A stretch of DNA of 10,888 bases from JBQTJN01 sp052387095 (GTDB lineage Bacteria > Pseudomonadota > Alphaproteobacteria > Micavibrionales > Micavibrionaceae), in NCBI GenBank assembly GCA_052387095.1, contig JBQTJN010000084.1, positions 1 through 10,888 of the forward strand, in the 5' to 3' direction. Position 1 is the first letter of the stretch. Each line of letters begins with the position of its first letter. The position numbers were made by a program, and so were the translations under genes. The notes beneath the pieces are model-generated. The model was not told the DNA's origin. It saw only the letters and a list, made by a program, of their open reading frames with translations, and did no database searches. Positions 1 to 6,547 of the stretch are shown here, one piece after another.

Positions 1-115
1 ATCGGCGCAACCAACGAGGGCGTACCGCCGTCGGATCTGAAAGCGGCTTCGTTCCTGCTTGGCATGACACAGTACCGCGCGTCTTTGGGACGTGACAACA
101 AACCTTTCGCCGATG
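1..115 (+). pseudogene. Inverted C-terminal fragment of the mitofilin-like (COG4223-type) gene
   Basis: Plus frame 1 is open from the window edge and reads a protein-like stretch through about residue 39, with SDLKAASFLLGMTQYRASL followed by GRDNKPFADD. This pattern (a 'DLKAA..LL.MTQ.R.SL.R..PF' helix) resembles the C-terminal half of the alphaproteobacterial COG4223/mitofilin-like proteins encoded next to hemD. That is the same family as the minus-strand gene at 122-973, which lacks this part. After about base 117 the frame loses family-like sequence and ends at a TGA at 196-198. I therefore read it as a displaced, inverted piece of the neighbouring gene and not as a separate gene. The family assignment of so short a piece comes from remembered family pattern, so confidence is moderate. 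The fragment continues beyond the left edge. Confidence 0.6.
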
Positions 116-120
116 ATCGG
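110..120. repeat. 11-base palindrome at an inversion junction
   Basis: The sequence CCGATgATCGG is a perfect 5-base inverted repeat around one central base. It lies exactly where the coherent plus-strand fragment (up to about 115-117) meets the coherent minus-strand gene (down to about 122). Short inverted repeats at such a point are typical of fold-back joins, both in amplification artefacts and in real inversions. Confidence 0.6.
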
Positions 121-121
121 G

Positions 122-973
122 GACTGCTTCCGTTGCTGTTTGCAGGGCAACATCCATCTCTTCCTTATTCTGCCCGCTCTCCGGCAGCATGGCATTGAGT
201 TGCTGCACGACACCGCCCAGCATGGCATCGCCTTGCGCGGATCCCATCATGGATTGATAGCGCGTCAGAAGATCGGACATCATGGAGGATGCCGCGTTGT
301 TGCCGATATGGCCTTCGAGCTTGGCGATACGCTCTTCCAATGTGCCGGCGGAAAGGTCGCCGGATATTTCCTGTGCCTGCGTGATCGCACCCTGAACGCC
401 TTGCTGGACTTTAGCGGCATCCTGCTTCAACTCATCGATAAAACTTTGTTCTTCTTTAATTTCGGCGAGATCGCCCTGCAATGTGCCTATTTTATTTTCA
501 ATCGACTGCAGGGCCTGCTGATTTTCTTCCGGCATTTTTTTATAGGGCCAGAGCAAAGCAACGCCCGCAACAAGCGTCAGGACCAGGAGCGCAGCGTTGA
601 TCACGGCGCCTTTTGTCACGGTTTTTTTCTCGATTCCGGCCATGCGTTCGGCAATTTTTCTTTCAAGGAAGGCGTCAAACTCTTCCTTCGACAGAGCGGG
701 CTGTGTGGCGCGTGGCGGTGACTGCGGTCTGGCGGACTCCGGCCGCGCATTTGCAGTCACCGGTTCAGTCTGGTTTTGCAGGCCGTCGATAAGATCCGAT
801 ATATCGATATTATTTTGTTCTGCTGCCTGCTGGATTTCTCCGAGCCGTGCGGGGGGAATGAAATTGCGTTTCTTCCAGCCCTGTACCGTGGTGACCGGGA
901 TGCCGAGCTTGCCGGCCATAGGCCTGATGCCGCCAAAACGTTCAATAATCTCTTCCGCGCTATTGCTGGTCAT
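122..973 (-). CDS. HTH/transmembrane/coiled-coil mitofilin-like protein, broken at 3' end
   Basis: The ATG at 973-971 opens a frame of 284 coherent codons down to base 122. The frame stays open to the window edge, but the residues after 284 (PDHRRKVCCHVPK...) do not look like protein of this family. Residues about 5-60 form a small helix-turn-helix-like domain (IIERFGGIRPMAGKLGIPVT, then TVQGWKKR), resembling the 'carph-isopro' type seen in alphaproteobacteria. A Pro/Ala-rich linker follows, then a basic stretch (about 104-121), one transmembrane helix (about 121-143), and a Glu/Gln-rich coiled coil (about 150-225). This plan matches COG4223 mitofilin-related proteins encoded after hemD, which are thought to sit in the inner membrane. 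The start overlaps the hemD stop by 14 bases, so translation is probably coupled. The C-terminal domain is missing here and appears inverted at 1-115. A specific function is not established. Confidence 0.72.
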
Positions 974-1688
974 GCCCGTTTCCAAGTCCCCGCACGTCGT
1001 AAAGTTTTTTCAGAATTCCCGCCTGGTCCGGCGTTTCGGCCTCATGAATTCCGCCCCATGAAGCAGCGCTCAGGCACTCTAGCATGCCCGCACCGAGACA
1101 CAAGGCCTTAATGCGGTGAAAGGCCGGAAAAAGCTGGGCTTTTAAGGCGAGATCCATGAAATTTTGCGCCGAGCGGCGTGAGAAAAACAGGGTGGCATCG
1201 ACCTGGTTTCCCCGCAGCAGTTTGAGGCACTCTGGTGAGAAGGCGGAGACCGGCTGCATGTCATAGACAATCTGATCTTCGATTTTGAGATGCGGCAATA
1301 GCACATGCAGGGGCGCCGTCACATTTTTGCCGCGTAGATAGAGAAACGGTTTGTCGTCTTTTTGCTTCTTCAGCGCGGCGATGAGGAAATCGACTACAGG
1401 CCCCACAGCTTGGATGTTTTTAAATCCTTTTTCTTTTGCTGCATCGGCGCTGCGCTTGCCGACGATGTAAACGGGAATATCCGGATTGCCTTTTATGCCG
1501 TGTAGCGCATGGAGGCTCGTTAGAATAAGTCCGGCGTATTTGTTCCAATCCGGCTGGACGTACGGGAGGCCCTTCAGGGTGAGCATCGGCTCGATAAAGG
1601 TAAGGTAGCCTTTGGCCTGAAGAATATCGGCGATAATTTGCGATTCTGCCTGCGGGCGGGTCAGGAGGATGAGGGGTGTTTTGTTCAT
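960..1688 (-). CDS. hemD: Uroporphyrinogen-III synthase
   Basis: This 242-residue protein closes and inverts ring D of hydroxymethylbilane to give uroporphyrinogen III, the branch point to haem, sirohaem and cobalamin. It acts in the cytosol. HemD proteins diverge strongly, but the expected landmarks are present: LTRPQAES at 9-16, GLILTSLHAL at 53-62, VGKRSADAAKEKGF at 76-89, YLRGKNVTAPL at 117-127, a tyrosine near 142, and DATLFFSRRSAQNF at 164-177, followed by a GAGM segment and a C-terminal ETPDQAGIL helix start. The length is usual for the family. The ATG overlaps the hemC stop as ATGA (1688-1685), which gives translational coupling, and I see no need for a separate promoter. The identification is supported by both sequence and its place directly after hemC. 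Confidence 0.93.
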   Translation of the reverse strand: MNKTPLILLTRPQAESQIIADILQAKGYLTFIEPMLTLKGLPYVQPDWNKYAGLILTSLHALHGIKGNPDIPVYIVGKRSADAAKEKGFKNIQAVGPVVDFLIAALKKQKDDKPFLYLRGKNVTAPLHVLLPHLKIEDQIVYDMQPVSAFSPECLKLLRGNQVDATLFFSRRSAQNFMDLALKAQLFPAFHRIKALCLGAGMLECLSAASWGGIHEAETPDQAGILKKLYDVRGLGNGHDQQ

Positions 1689-2632
1689 AAGATCTGCTGC
1701 AATATGTTTGAAGGAATGCGGGCTTTTATTTTTTCACCGAGCTCAAATCCAATATTTTCCGCCTGCTCCACCGGCCCTCCGGCTTCATCCGTATATATAT
1801 GTGCACCGTCCGGCGTAGCGAGCGCGAGCCGCAGGTGTAATTGATTCCCGCTTATCACTGCATGCGCGCCGACCGGTGTATGGCAATCGCCATTAAGGGC
1901 GGCGAGGGCGGCACGCTCGGCTTTGACGCAGAGCAGGGTTTTCAGGTGTGAAATACCATCGAACAGCGCGGTGATTTCCTTGTCTCCTTCGCGTATTTCA
2001 ATGCCGATCGCGCCCTGGCCGGCGGCAGGCAGCATATCTTCGAGCGAGAGAATATTTTTAATCTCATGGTCAAGGCCGAGGCGTTTCAGGCCGGCGCCGG
2101 CGAGCAATGTTGCATCGACCTGACCTTTGCGGAGTTTATCAAGGCGCGTCTGCACATTGCCGCGCAGGATTTCAATTTTAAGATCCGGGCGCTTTGCCAG
2201 CAGGAAAGCCTGGCGGCGCAGGGAGCAGGTGCCGATGCGCGCCCCCCTGGGAAGATCTGAAATTGTTTTGACGTTTGCATCATGGGCGATCAGCACATCG
2301 CGCGCATCCTCGCGCGGCAGCATGTGGTTGACAATAAGTCCATCCGGTAAAAAGGTTTGGAGATCTTTCATGGAATGAATGCCGGCATCGATCTCGCCGC
2401 GCAGGAGCGCCTCCTCGATTTCCTTGGCGAAGAGGGCCTTGCCGCCATTGCCTTCTTCAAGTCGTACTTCGGCATCACCCCGTTTCCAGTCGCCGGATGT
2501 CTTTATAATGGCTGTCTCTATTTCAAGGCTGGGATGGGCCTGTTTAAGCGCCGCGCGGACCATTTCCACCTGCTTTAAAGCCAGCGGCGAGCCGCGGGTT
2601 CCCAGTCTTATAGAGTGTTTTTTAAAAGCCAT
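1685..2632 (-). CDS. hemC: Hydroxymethylbilane synthase (porphobilinogen deaminase)
   Basis: This 315-residue enzyme condenses four porphobilinogen molecules into hydroxymethylbilane, the substrate of the hemD product encoded next. The signature blocks are all present: LGTRGSPLALKQ at 10-21, HSMKD at 86-90 with the catalytic aspartate D90, GARIGTCSLRRQA at 130-142, LRGNVQTRLDKL at 156-167, DATLLAGAGLKRLG at 173-186, and LPAAGQGAIGIE at 201-212. C250 in LNGDCHTPVG is the cysteine expected to carry the dipyrromethane cofactor. The 'VP' that usually follows HSMKD is LQ here. The length is normal. The ATG at 2632 fits the family N-terminus, but no Shine-Dalgarno site precedes it. A TATAGT box lies five bases upstream, which suggests a leaderless transcript. 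The gene is divergent from the gene at 2736. Confidence 0.98.
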   Translation of the reverse strand: MAFKKHSIRLGTRGSPLALKQVEMVRAALKQAHPSLEIETAIIKTSGDWKRGDAEVRLEEGNGGKALFAKEIEEALLRGEIDAGIHSMKDLQTFLPDGLIVNHMLPREDARDVLIAHDANVKTISDLPRGARIGTCSLRRQAFLLAKRPDLKIEILRGNVQTRLDKLRKGQVDATLLAGAGLKRLGLDHEIKNILSLEDMLPAAGQGAIGIEIREGDKEITALFDGISHLKTLLCVKAERAALAALNGDCHTPVGAHAVISGNQLHLRLALATPDGAHIYTDEAGGPVEQAENIGFELGEKIKARIPSNILQQIL

Positions 2633-2637
2633 GGCGC

Positions 2638-2643
2638 ACTATA
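2638..2643 (-). promoter_or_regulatory. Likely -10 box for hemC, very close to the start codon
   Basis: On the minus strand TATAGT (five of six matches to TATAAT) lies only five bases before the hemC ATG. Transcription would then begin at or within a base or two of the A of the start codon. No convincing -35 hexamer is seen 16-19 bases upstream, so the call rests on the -10 match, the missing ribosome binding site and the position. Confidence 0.4.
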
Positions 2644-2735
2644 GCCTGCAGCGCAAAAATGGCTATTGCATAAAACCGTATTTTAACATAATAGTAATTT
2701 GTTATATTAATTAGGCTTAATTCAAGGAGCGTAAA
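2644..2735 (+). promoter_or_regulatory. AT-rich divergent intergenic region with strong RBS for the 2736 gene
   Basis: This stretch is distinctly AT-rich compared with its surroundings. Possible plus-strand promoter elements are TTGCAT (2666-2671) followed after 17 bases by TAATAG (2689-2694); an alternative -10 is CATAAT (2687-2692). Each is only a partial match. AAGGAG at 2724-2729 is a clear Shine-Dalgarno site six bases before the ATG at 2736 and fixes that start. Operator-like repeats were not found. Confidence 0.4.
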
Positions 2736-3494
2736 ATGCATTTCAGACTGAGCGAACAACTGATGTTTAATACTCATATTCTTAACAATATCAAGCATGA
2801 AAAACCGGAGCCTGTCAGGCTCCGGAATCTTATTCTTGATCCGGCGCTTCTGGAAGTTTTAAACAAATTCGGACGGGCGGGATTCACGGACAATATTGTT
2901 TTTGGCGGCGCTTTGCGTGACAATTTGCGGGGTCATGGCGAAGACGTCACTGAAATCGATTTGAGCGTTTCTTTCGATGCGCTGGCCGAGTTAATTCCGG
3001 AGGAAGATCCCTCTGAAAAAATACTGCAGATTATCCATCAGATTCCAGGTGTCTCTAAATGCGAATTTTCCAAAGAAGACCCTTATTTCGGAACGATCTT
3101 CGGGGGCCGCGTAGAGGCTGAGTATAAAAGTGAGTCCGGGAAAATATATATTATCGATATAAATTTTTATGACGGCGATCCTTTGTCATCACCTCAAATG
3201 GCGTTGATGGGCGATGCGCCGATCAATTCCATCGCAATGGGAGAAGGCGGTGGAGTCTGGGCCCACCCCGATTTTGAAGAGCATCTGAAGAATAAAATAT
3301 ATTCTTTTTTGGGCGATGATATTGAATATTATGAGGGAGATGAAAAAGTTGTCCGGTCTGATTTTCGTTTCGCCAAGACCGCGGCAAAAATACCGGACCT
3401 GCAGCAATACACGCATTATTACGGCCAGCCGAAAGCGGGTCAAACCGGTATGGATGCGGGCGGTATGCGAATTGTTATATTCAACTGCGATTAA
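2736..3494 (+). CDS. Poly(A)-polymerase/CCA-enzyme head-domain (nucleotidyltransferase-like) protein
   Basis: This 252-residue protein has no single name I recognise, but its middle follows the class II tRNA nucleotidyltransferase/poly(A) polymerase head domain. FGGALRDNLRG at 56-66 matches the usual GGAVRDxLLG. TEIDLSV at 72-78 sits where DxDIAT is expected, as E73-x-D75. IIDINFY at 139-145 fits the third acidic strand. APINSIAM at 161-168 matches DFTINAIA, HPDFEEHLKNKI at 177-188 matches DPFGGxEDLKNKI, and VVRSDFRFAKTA at 205-216 matches LRxxRFAAxL. The C-terminal RNA-binding helical domains of true CCA enzymes are absent, since only about 35 residues follow. The RDFTINA arginine is replaced (GDAPINS), so nucleotide choice or activity may differ. 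It lies 41 bases before tsaD, could be co-transcribed with it, and is more AT-rich than tsaD, which hints at acquisition. The family call is inferred from motifs; activity is unknown. Confidence 0.68.
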   Translation: MHFRLSEQLMFNTHILNNIKHEKPEPVRLRNLILDPALLEVLNKFGRAGFTDNIVFGGALRDNLRGHGEDVTEIDLSVSFDALAELIPEEDPSEKILQIIHQIPGVSKCEFSKEDPYFGTIFGGRVEAEYKSESGKIYIIDINFYDGDPLSSPQMALMGDAPINSIAMGEGGGVWAHPDFEEHLKNKIYSFLGDDIEYYEGDEKVVRSDFRFAKTAAKIPDLQQYTHYYGQPKAGQTGMDAGGMRIVIFNCD

Positions 3495-3499
3495 TCGTT

Positions 3500-3528
3500 T
3501 TGCGTGACGGTTAGTAAGTCTTTACAGT
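3500..3528 (+). promoter_or_regulatory. Possible tsaD promoter giving a leaderless transcript
   Basis: TTGCGT (3500-3505) is followed after 17 bases by TACAGT (3523-3528), a four-of-six -10 match ending seven bases before the tsaD ATG. No Shine-Dalgarno site is visible before that ATG (CAGTCGGGTTT). The matches are weak, and read-through from the 2736 gene is the alternative. Confidence 0.25.
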
Positions 3529-3535
3529 CGGGTTT

Positions 3536-4612
3536 ATGATTATCCTTGGCATAGAAACAAGCTGCGACGAGACGGCGGCTTCAGTCGTCGATGAAAACCG
3601 GCGCATTTTATCGAGCCTGGTGCTGAGCCAGATCGATGAGCACCGGGTTTTCGGCGGGGTGGTGCCGGAGATCGCCGCGCGCTCGCATCTCGAGCATCTG
3701 GATGTCCTTATCAAGGCGGCGATGAAAGAGGCGGACGTAACGTTCGAGGACCTTTCCGGCGTTGCGGCGACGGCCGGGCCGGGTCTGATCGGCGGGCTGC
3801 TGGTCGGCGTGATGGCGGGCAAAGCCATCGCGGCTGCGCGCGGCATTCCCTTCATTGCGGTCAATCACCTGGAGGGGCACGCGCTGACGCCGCGCTTGAC
3901 CAATGATATCGCGTTTCCTTATTTATTGCTGCTGGTGTCAGGCGGGCATACGCAAATATTAGTCGTCGAGGATGTCGGTGTTTATAAACGCCGGGGCACG
4001 ACACTGGATGATGCGGCGGGCGAGTGTTTTGATAAATCTGCGAAGCTTATGGGGCTGCCCTATCCCGGCGGGCCGGAGATCGAGAAAATTGCAAATGAAT
4101 GTAAAGATCCAGCGAAGGCATTGAAGCGCTTTGATCTGCCGCGCCCGATGAAGGGGCGCAAGGACTGCGATTTTTCTTTCTCAGGTTTAAAAACTGCGGT
4201 GCGCCAGCACGTGGAAAGACTGCCGGCAGGCGAGTTGCGCCGCGAAGATATCGCTGATTTGGCCTGTTCATTGCAGCAGGCCATTGCCGATGTGCTGGCC
4301 GATCGTTGTGCACAGGCGATGGAGCAGTTTAAGAAAACATACAAACCGGGAAAATTTTCTCTGGTGATCTCCGGCGGCGTGGCGGCGAACGGCGCGATCC
4401 GCTCTTCGCTTGAGACACTCGCTGCAAAAAAAGATTTTACACTTTATGCGCCGCCTCTCAATCTCTGTTCCGACAACGCGGCGATGATTGCGTGGGCCGG
4501 GCTGGAGCGCTTGCGGAAAAACATGGCGGATCCTCTCGATTTCAAGGCACGCCCGCGCTGGCCCCTTGACCCGGGGGCGCCCGCCCGGCAAGGTGCCGGG
4601 GTGAAGGCTTAG
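3536..4612 (+). CDS. tsaD: tRNA N6-adenosine threonylcarbamoyltransferase
   Basis: TsaD (formerly Gcp/YgjD) transfers the threonylcarbamoyl group from threonylcarbamoyl-AMP to A37 of ANN-decoding tRNAs, working with TsaB and TsaE. This 358-residue protein has the full ASKHA-fold set: GIETSCDETAASVV at 5-18, the metal-binding HLEGH at 111-115 (H111, H115), LLVSGGHTQI at 132-141, SGGVAANG at 279-286, and CSDNAAMIAWAGLERL at 311-326 with the third metal ligand D313. The start gives the family N-terminus exactly. The C-terminal tail after RPRWPLD is short and Gly/Ala-rich, and its DNA contains a strong hairpin. gpsA begins five bases after the stop, which is the usual alphaproteobacterial order. 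The gene is essential or nearly so in most bacteria. Confidence 0.98.
   Translation: MIILGIETSCDETAASVVDENRRILSSLVLSQIDEHRVFGGVVPEIAARSHLEHLDVLIKAAMKEADVTFEDLSGVAATAGPGLIGGLLVGVMAGKAIAAARGIPFIAVNHLEGHALTPRLTNDIAFPYLLLLVSGGHTQILVVEDVGVYKRRGTTLDDAAGECFDKSAKLMGLPYPGGPEIEKIANECKDPAKALKRFDLPRPMKGRKDCDFSFSGLKTAVRQHVERLPAGELRREDIADLACSLQQAIADVLADRCAQAMEQFKKTYKPGKFSLVISGGVAANGAIRSSLETLAAKKDFTLYAPPLNLCSDNAAMIAWAGLERLRKNMADPLDFKARPRWPLDPGAPARQGAGVKA
4584..4600 (+). repeat. GC-rich hairpin at the tsaD/gpsA boundary
   Basis: CCCGGCA (4584-4590) and TGCCGGG (4594-4600) form a perfect 7-base stem with a 3-base loop, 17 bases before the gpsA ATG and just upstream of its GAAGG ribosome-binding element (4603-4607). 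A second, overlapping pairing is possible between CCTTG (4563-4567) and CAAGG (4589-4593). No T-run follows, so it is not a classical terminator. It could slow degradation or tune gpsA translation. Confidence 0.45.
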
Positions 4613-4617
4613 AACAT

Positions 4618-5607
4618 ATGAGCAAGACAATCGGAGTGATAGGCGCGGGCGCGTGGGGCACGGCGCTGGCGCAGGTGGAAGCGACCAACGGCCACACAGT
4701 CATTCTGTGGGCGCGCGAGATGGATGTTGTGTCCACGATCAATGCCGCACATGAAAACATGGTGTTCCTTCCCGGCGTAAAGCTTCATAAAAATATCAGC
4801 GCGACCTCTGATATTAATGATCTTCTCAAAAGCGACGTGATTTTGCTGGTGGCGCCGACGCAATTCATCCGCGCGATACTTGTCCCATTAAAAGACAAAC
4901 TCAAAAATATTCCCATCGTCATCTGTTCCAAGGGCGTCGAGATTGAAACCGGGCAGCTGCCGTCGGAAATTGTCGAAAGTGTTTTACCGGGGCACTTTAT
5001 TGCCGTGCTGACCGGGCCGACTTTCGCGATCGAAGTGGCGCGAGGGTTCCCGGCGGCGGTGACGGTGGCATCGGCTGATAAAAATCTTGCCGAAGACATG
5101 CAGAAAATTCTCGGTTCGAAAACATTCCGGATTTATACATCGAGCGATATGATCGGGGCGCAGCTCGGCGCCGCGATTAAGAACGTCATCGCCATTGCCT
5201 GCGGTATTGCACACGGCAAAGGCCTCGGAGAAAATGCCCGGGCGGCGCTGATTACACGCGGCTCCGCCGAAATCGCACGTCTTGCCGAGGCCATGGGCGG
5301 GCGGCGCCAAACCCTGATGGGATTATGCGGAATCGGCGACCTTGTGCTGACCTGTTCCTCGATGCAAAGCCGCAATTTCTCGCTCGGCGCCGCGATCGGC
5401 CAGGGGAAAAAGGCGGCGGATGTGCTGGGGGAACGAAAATCGGTGGCCGAAGGTTATTATACGGCGAAGGCCGCTTCCGCCCTGGCAAAACGTTTTGATG
5501 TGGACATGCCGATCAGCGCAACGGTTGCAGCTTGCCTGAATGACGGATTTGCGATTGGTAAAACCATTGAATCTTTATTGAACCGACCTTTGAAAGAGGA
5601 GATCTGA
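4618..5607 (+). CDS. gpsA: Glycerol-3-phosphate dehydrogenase [NAD(P)+]
   Basis: GpsA reduces dihydroxyacetone phosphate to sn-glycerol 3-phosphate, the backbone for phospholipid synthesis, in the cytosol. The 329-residue protein shows the N-terminal Rossmann motif IGVIGAGAWGTALAQ at 5-19 and the WARE segment at 31-34 after the second strand. CSKGVE at 103-108 carries K105, LTGPTFAIEVARG lies at 131-143, and the catalytic lysine K188 is in AAIKNVIAIACG. CGIGDLVLTCSSMQSRN at 247-263 is the substrate-binding region with D251. The length is typical. The start is supported by family alignment and by GAAGG at 4603-4607. The stop is followed after two bases by the ATG of the next gene, so this is one operon with tsaD and the genes after it. 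Confidence 0.98.
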   Translation: MSKTIGVIGAGAWGTALAQVEATNGHTVILWAREMDVVSTINAAHENMVFLPGVKLHKNISATSDINDLLKSDVILLVAPTQFIRAILVPLKDKLKNIPIVICSKGVEIETGQLPSEIVESVLPGHFIAVLTGPTFAIEVARGFPAAVTVASADKNLAEDMQKILGSKTFRIYTSSDMIGAQLGAAIKNVIAIACGIAHGKGLGENARAALITRGSAEIARLAEAMGGRRQTLMGLCGIGDLVLTCSSMQSRNFSLGAAIGQGKKAADVLGERKSVAEGYYTAKAASALAKRFDVDMPISATVAACLNDGFAIGKTIESLLNRPLKEEI

Positions 5608-5609
5608 CC

Positions 5610-6065
5610 ATGTTTAGCCATTGCCCGATATCAGGCGTCTGCATCAAGCGATTCTGGCTGAGTATAGTCTCCGGCTTTGCTTTTGCTTTTGCATTTGACT
5701 GGATCGTCAATGCTTATTTCATGAGGGATTTGTATGACCGCACCCCTCAATTGTGGCGGAGCGATGCAGAGATGCAGGAGACGGTCTGGGTTATCTGGCT
5801 GTATGAATTCGTGGTGGTTTTGCTGACGGCCTTTATTTTCACGCGTAATTACGAAGGGCGCGGCACCGGCGAAGGTGTGCGTTTCGGCGCGCTGATCGGT
5901 TTGCTGTTTGGCGTGCAAATGGCCGCGTCCTATGCGTGGATGCCGATTTCCGCTGATCTGGCTGTGGCGTGGCTTGTCACGGGCGTCTTGAAAGGCCTTG
6001 GCCTCGGCGTGATTTATGCGCTAACTTATTGCGATGGCAAAAAAGACATGGTTACTAAAATCTGA
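5610..6065 (+). CDS. Four-helix membrane protein of unknown function
   Basis: This 151-residue protein is strongly hydrophobic, with four likely transmembrane helices at about 15-37, 58-77, 92-111 and 115-140. The first and second are joined by a charged, aromatic-rich loop (FMRDLYDRTPQLWRSDAEMQ). RNYEGRGTGEGVRFG lies between helices 2 and 3, and a short basic tail (GKKDMVTK) ends the protein. I do not recognise a named family with certainty; it resembles small uncharacterised integral membrane proteins of about 130-150 residues. The start is set by AGAGGAG at 5595-5601, eight bases before the ATG, which itself follows the gpsA stop by two bases. The 3' end overlaps the EVE gene by 32 bases. 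In many alphaproteobacteria a YciI-like gene occupies this place, so it may be a lineage-specific replacement. No catalytic residues can be proposed. Confidence 0.85.
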   Translation: MFSHCPISGVCIKRFWLSIVSGFAFAFAFDWIVNAYFMRDLYDRTPQLWRSDAEMQETVWVIWLYEFVVVLLTAFIFTRNYEGRGTGEGVRFGALIGLLFGVQMAASYAWMPISADLAVAWLVTGVLKGLGLGVIYALTYCDGKKDMVTKI

Positions 6066-6453
6066 ACCTTCGGTTTACGCGTGGGACCAGTTCGTCAAAG
6101 ACAAAGTGACGAACTGGGACGGCGTGCGGAATTTCCAGGCGGCGAACAATCTAAAAGCGATGAAGAAGGGCGACCGGGCTTTCTTCTATCATTCCAATGA
6201 GGGCAGGGAGATTGTCGGTATCGCTGAAATCGTCAAAGAAGCCTACCCCGATCCGACGGACGAAAAAGGCCGGTTCGTCATGATCGATCTCAAACCGGTT
6301 AAGGCTTTGCAAAAATCCGTGACGCTGGCCGAGATCAAGACTCACCCGGCTCTCCAAAACATGGCGCTGGTGAAGCAATCGCGGCTTTCGGTCTGTCCGG
6401 TCACAGACGAAGAATGGCAGGCCATTCTGAAACTGTCGGAAATCATGATATAA
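6034..6453 (+). CDS. EVE (PUA-like) domain protein
   Basis: This is a 139-residue single-domain protein. EVE domains are PUA/YTH-related folds that bind modified bases in DNA or RNA; the housekeeping alphaproteobacterial version has no settled role. The family signature is present throughout: WLLKSEPSVYAWDQF at 6-20, WDGVRNFQAANNL at 28-40, FYHSN at 51-55, GIAEIVKEAYPDP at 62-74, and LVKQSRLSVCPVTDEEW at 112-128. These include the aromatic residues that line the modified-base pocket. The length is standard, so the domain stands alone and is not fused to a nuclease as in defence-type EVE proteins. The ATG at 6034 lies inside the previous gene (32-base overlap) and gives the conserved MAKKTWLLK start. 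It ends the tsaD-gpsA run and is separated from the desaturase by 94 bases. Confidence 0.95.
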   Translation: MAKKTWLLKSEPSVYAWDQFVKDKVTNWDGVRNFQAANNLKAMKKGDRAFFYHSNEGREIVGIAEIVKEAYPDPTDEKGRFVMIDLKPVKALQKSVTLAEIKTHPALQNMALVKQSRLSVCPVTDEEWQAILKLSEIMI

Positions 6454-6547
6454 TTGTTAATAATTCCCCTTTTGTCCCGGTTTTTACATAGCCTTATGCC
6501 CAGGGGCCTTTATTATACCTAAGAAACCAAGGGAAAGGATTTTATAG
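6454..6547 (+). promoter_or_regulatory. Intergenic region with RBS and possible promoter before the desaturase
   Basis: AAAGGA (6534-6539) lies eight bases before the ATG at 6548 and supports that start. A good -10-like TATTAT occurs at 6511-6516, but the best -35-like TTTACA (6483-6488) is 22 bases away, which is too far for a standard promoter. No stem followed by a T-run is seen after the EVE stop. A promoter here is plausible but not demonstrated. Confidence 0.3.

Noticed and set aside
92..721. Long plus-strand open frame opposite the mitofilin-like gene
   Set aside because: Its sequence has no domain-like pattern and it is fully antisense to a coherent protein with HTH, transmembrane and coiled-coil parts.
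2736..3494. Complete tRNA CCA-adding enzyme
   Set aside because: Only the catalytic head domain is recognisable and the protein ends soon after the RFA block, without the RNA-binding helical domains.
6034..6453. EVE protein as part of a restriction or defence system
   Set aside because: It is a single domain of standard length in a housekeeping operon with no nuclease, methylase or GTPase partner nearby.
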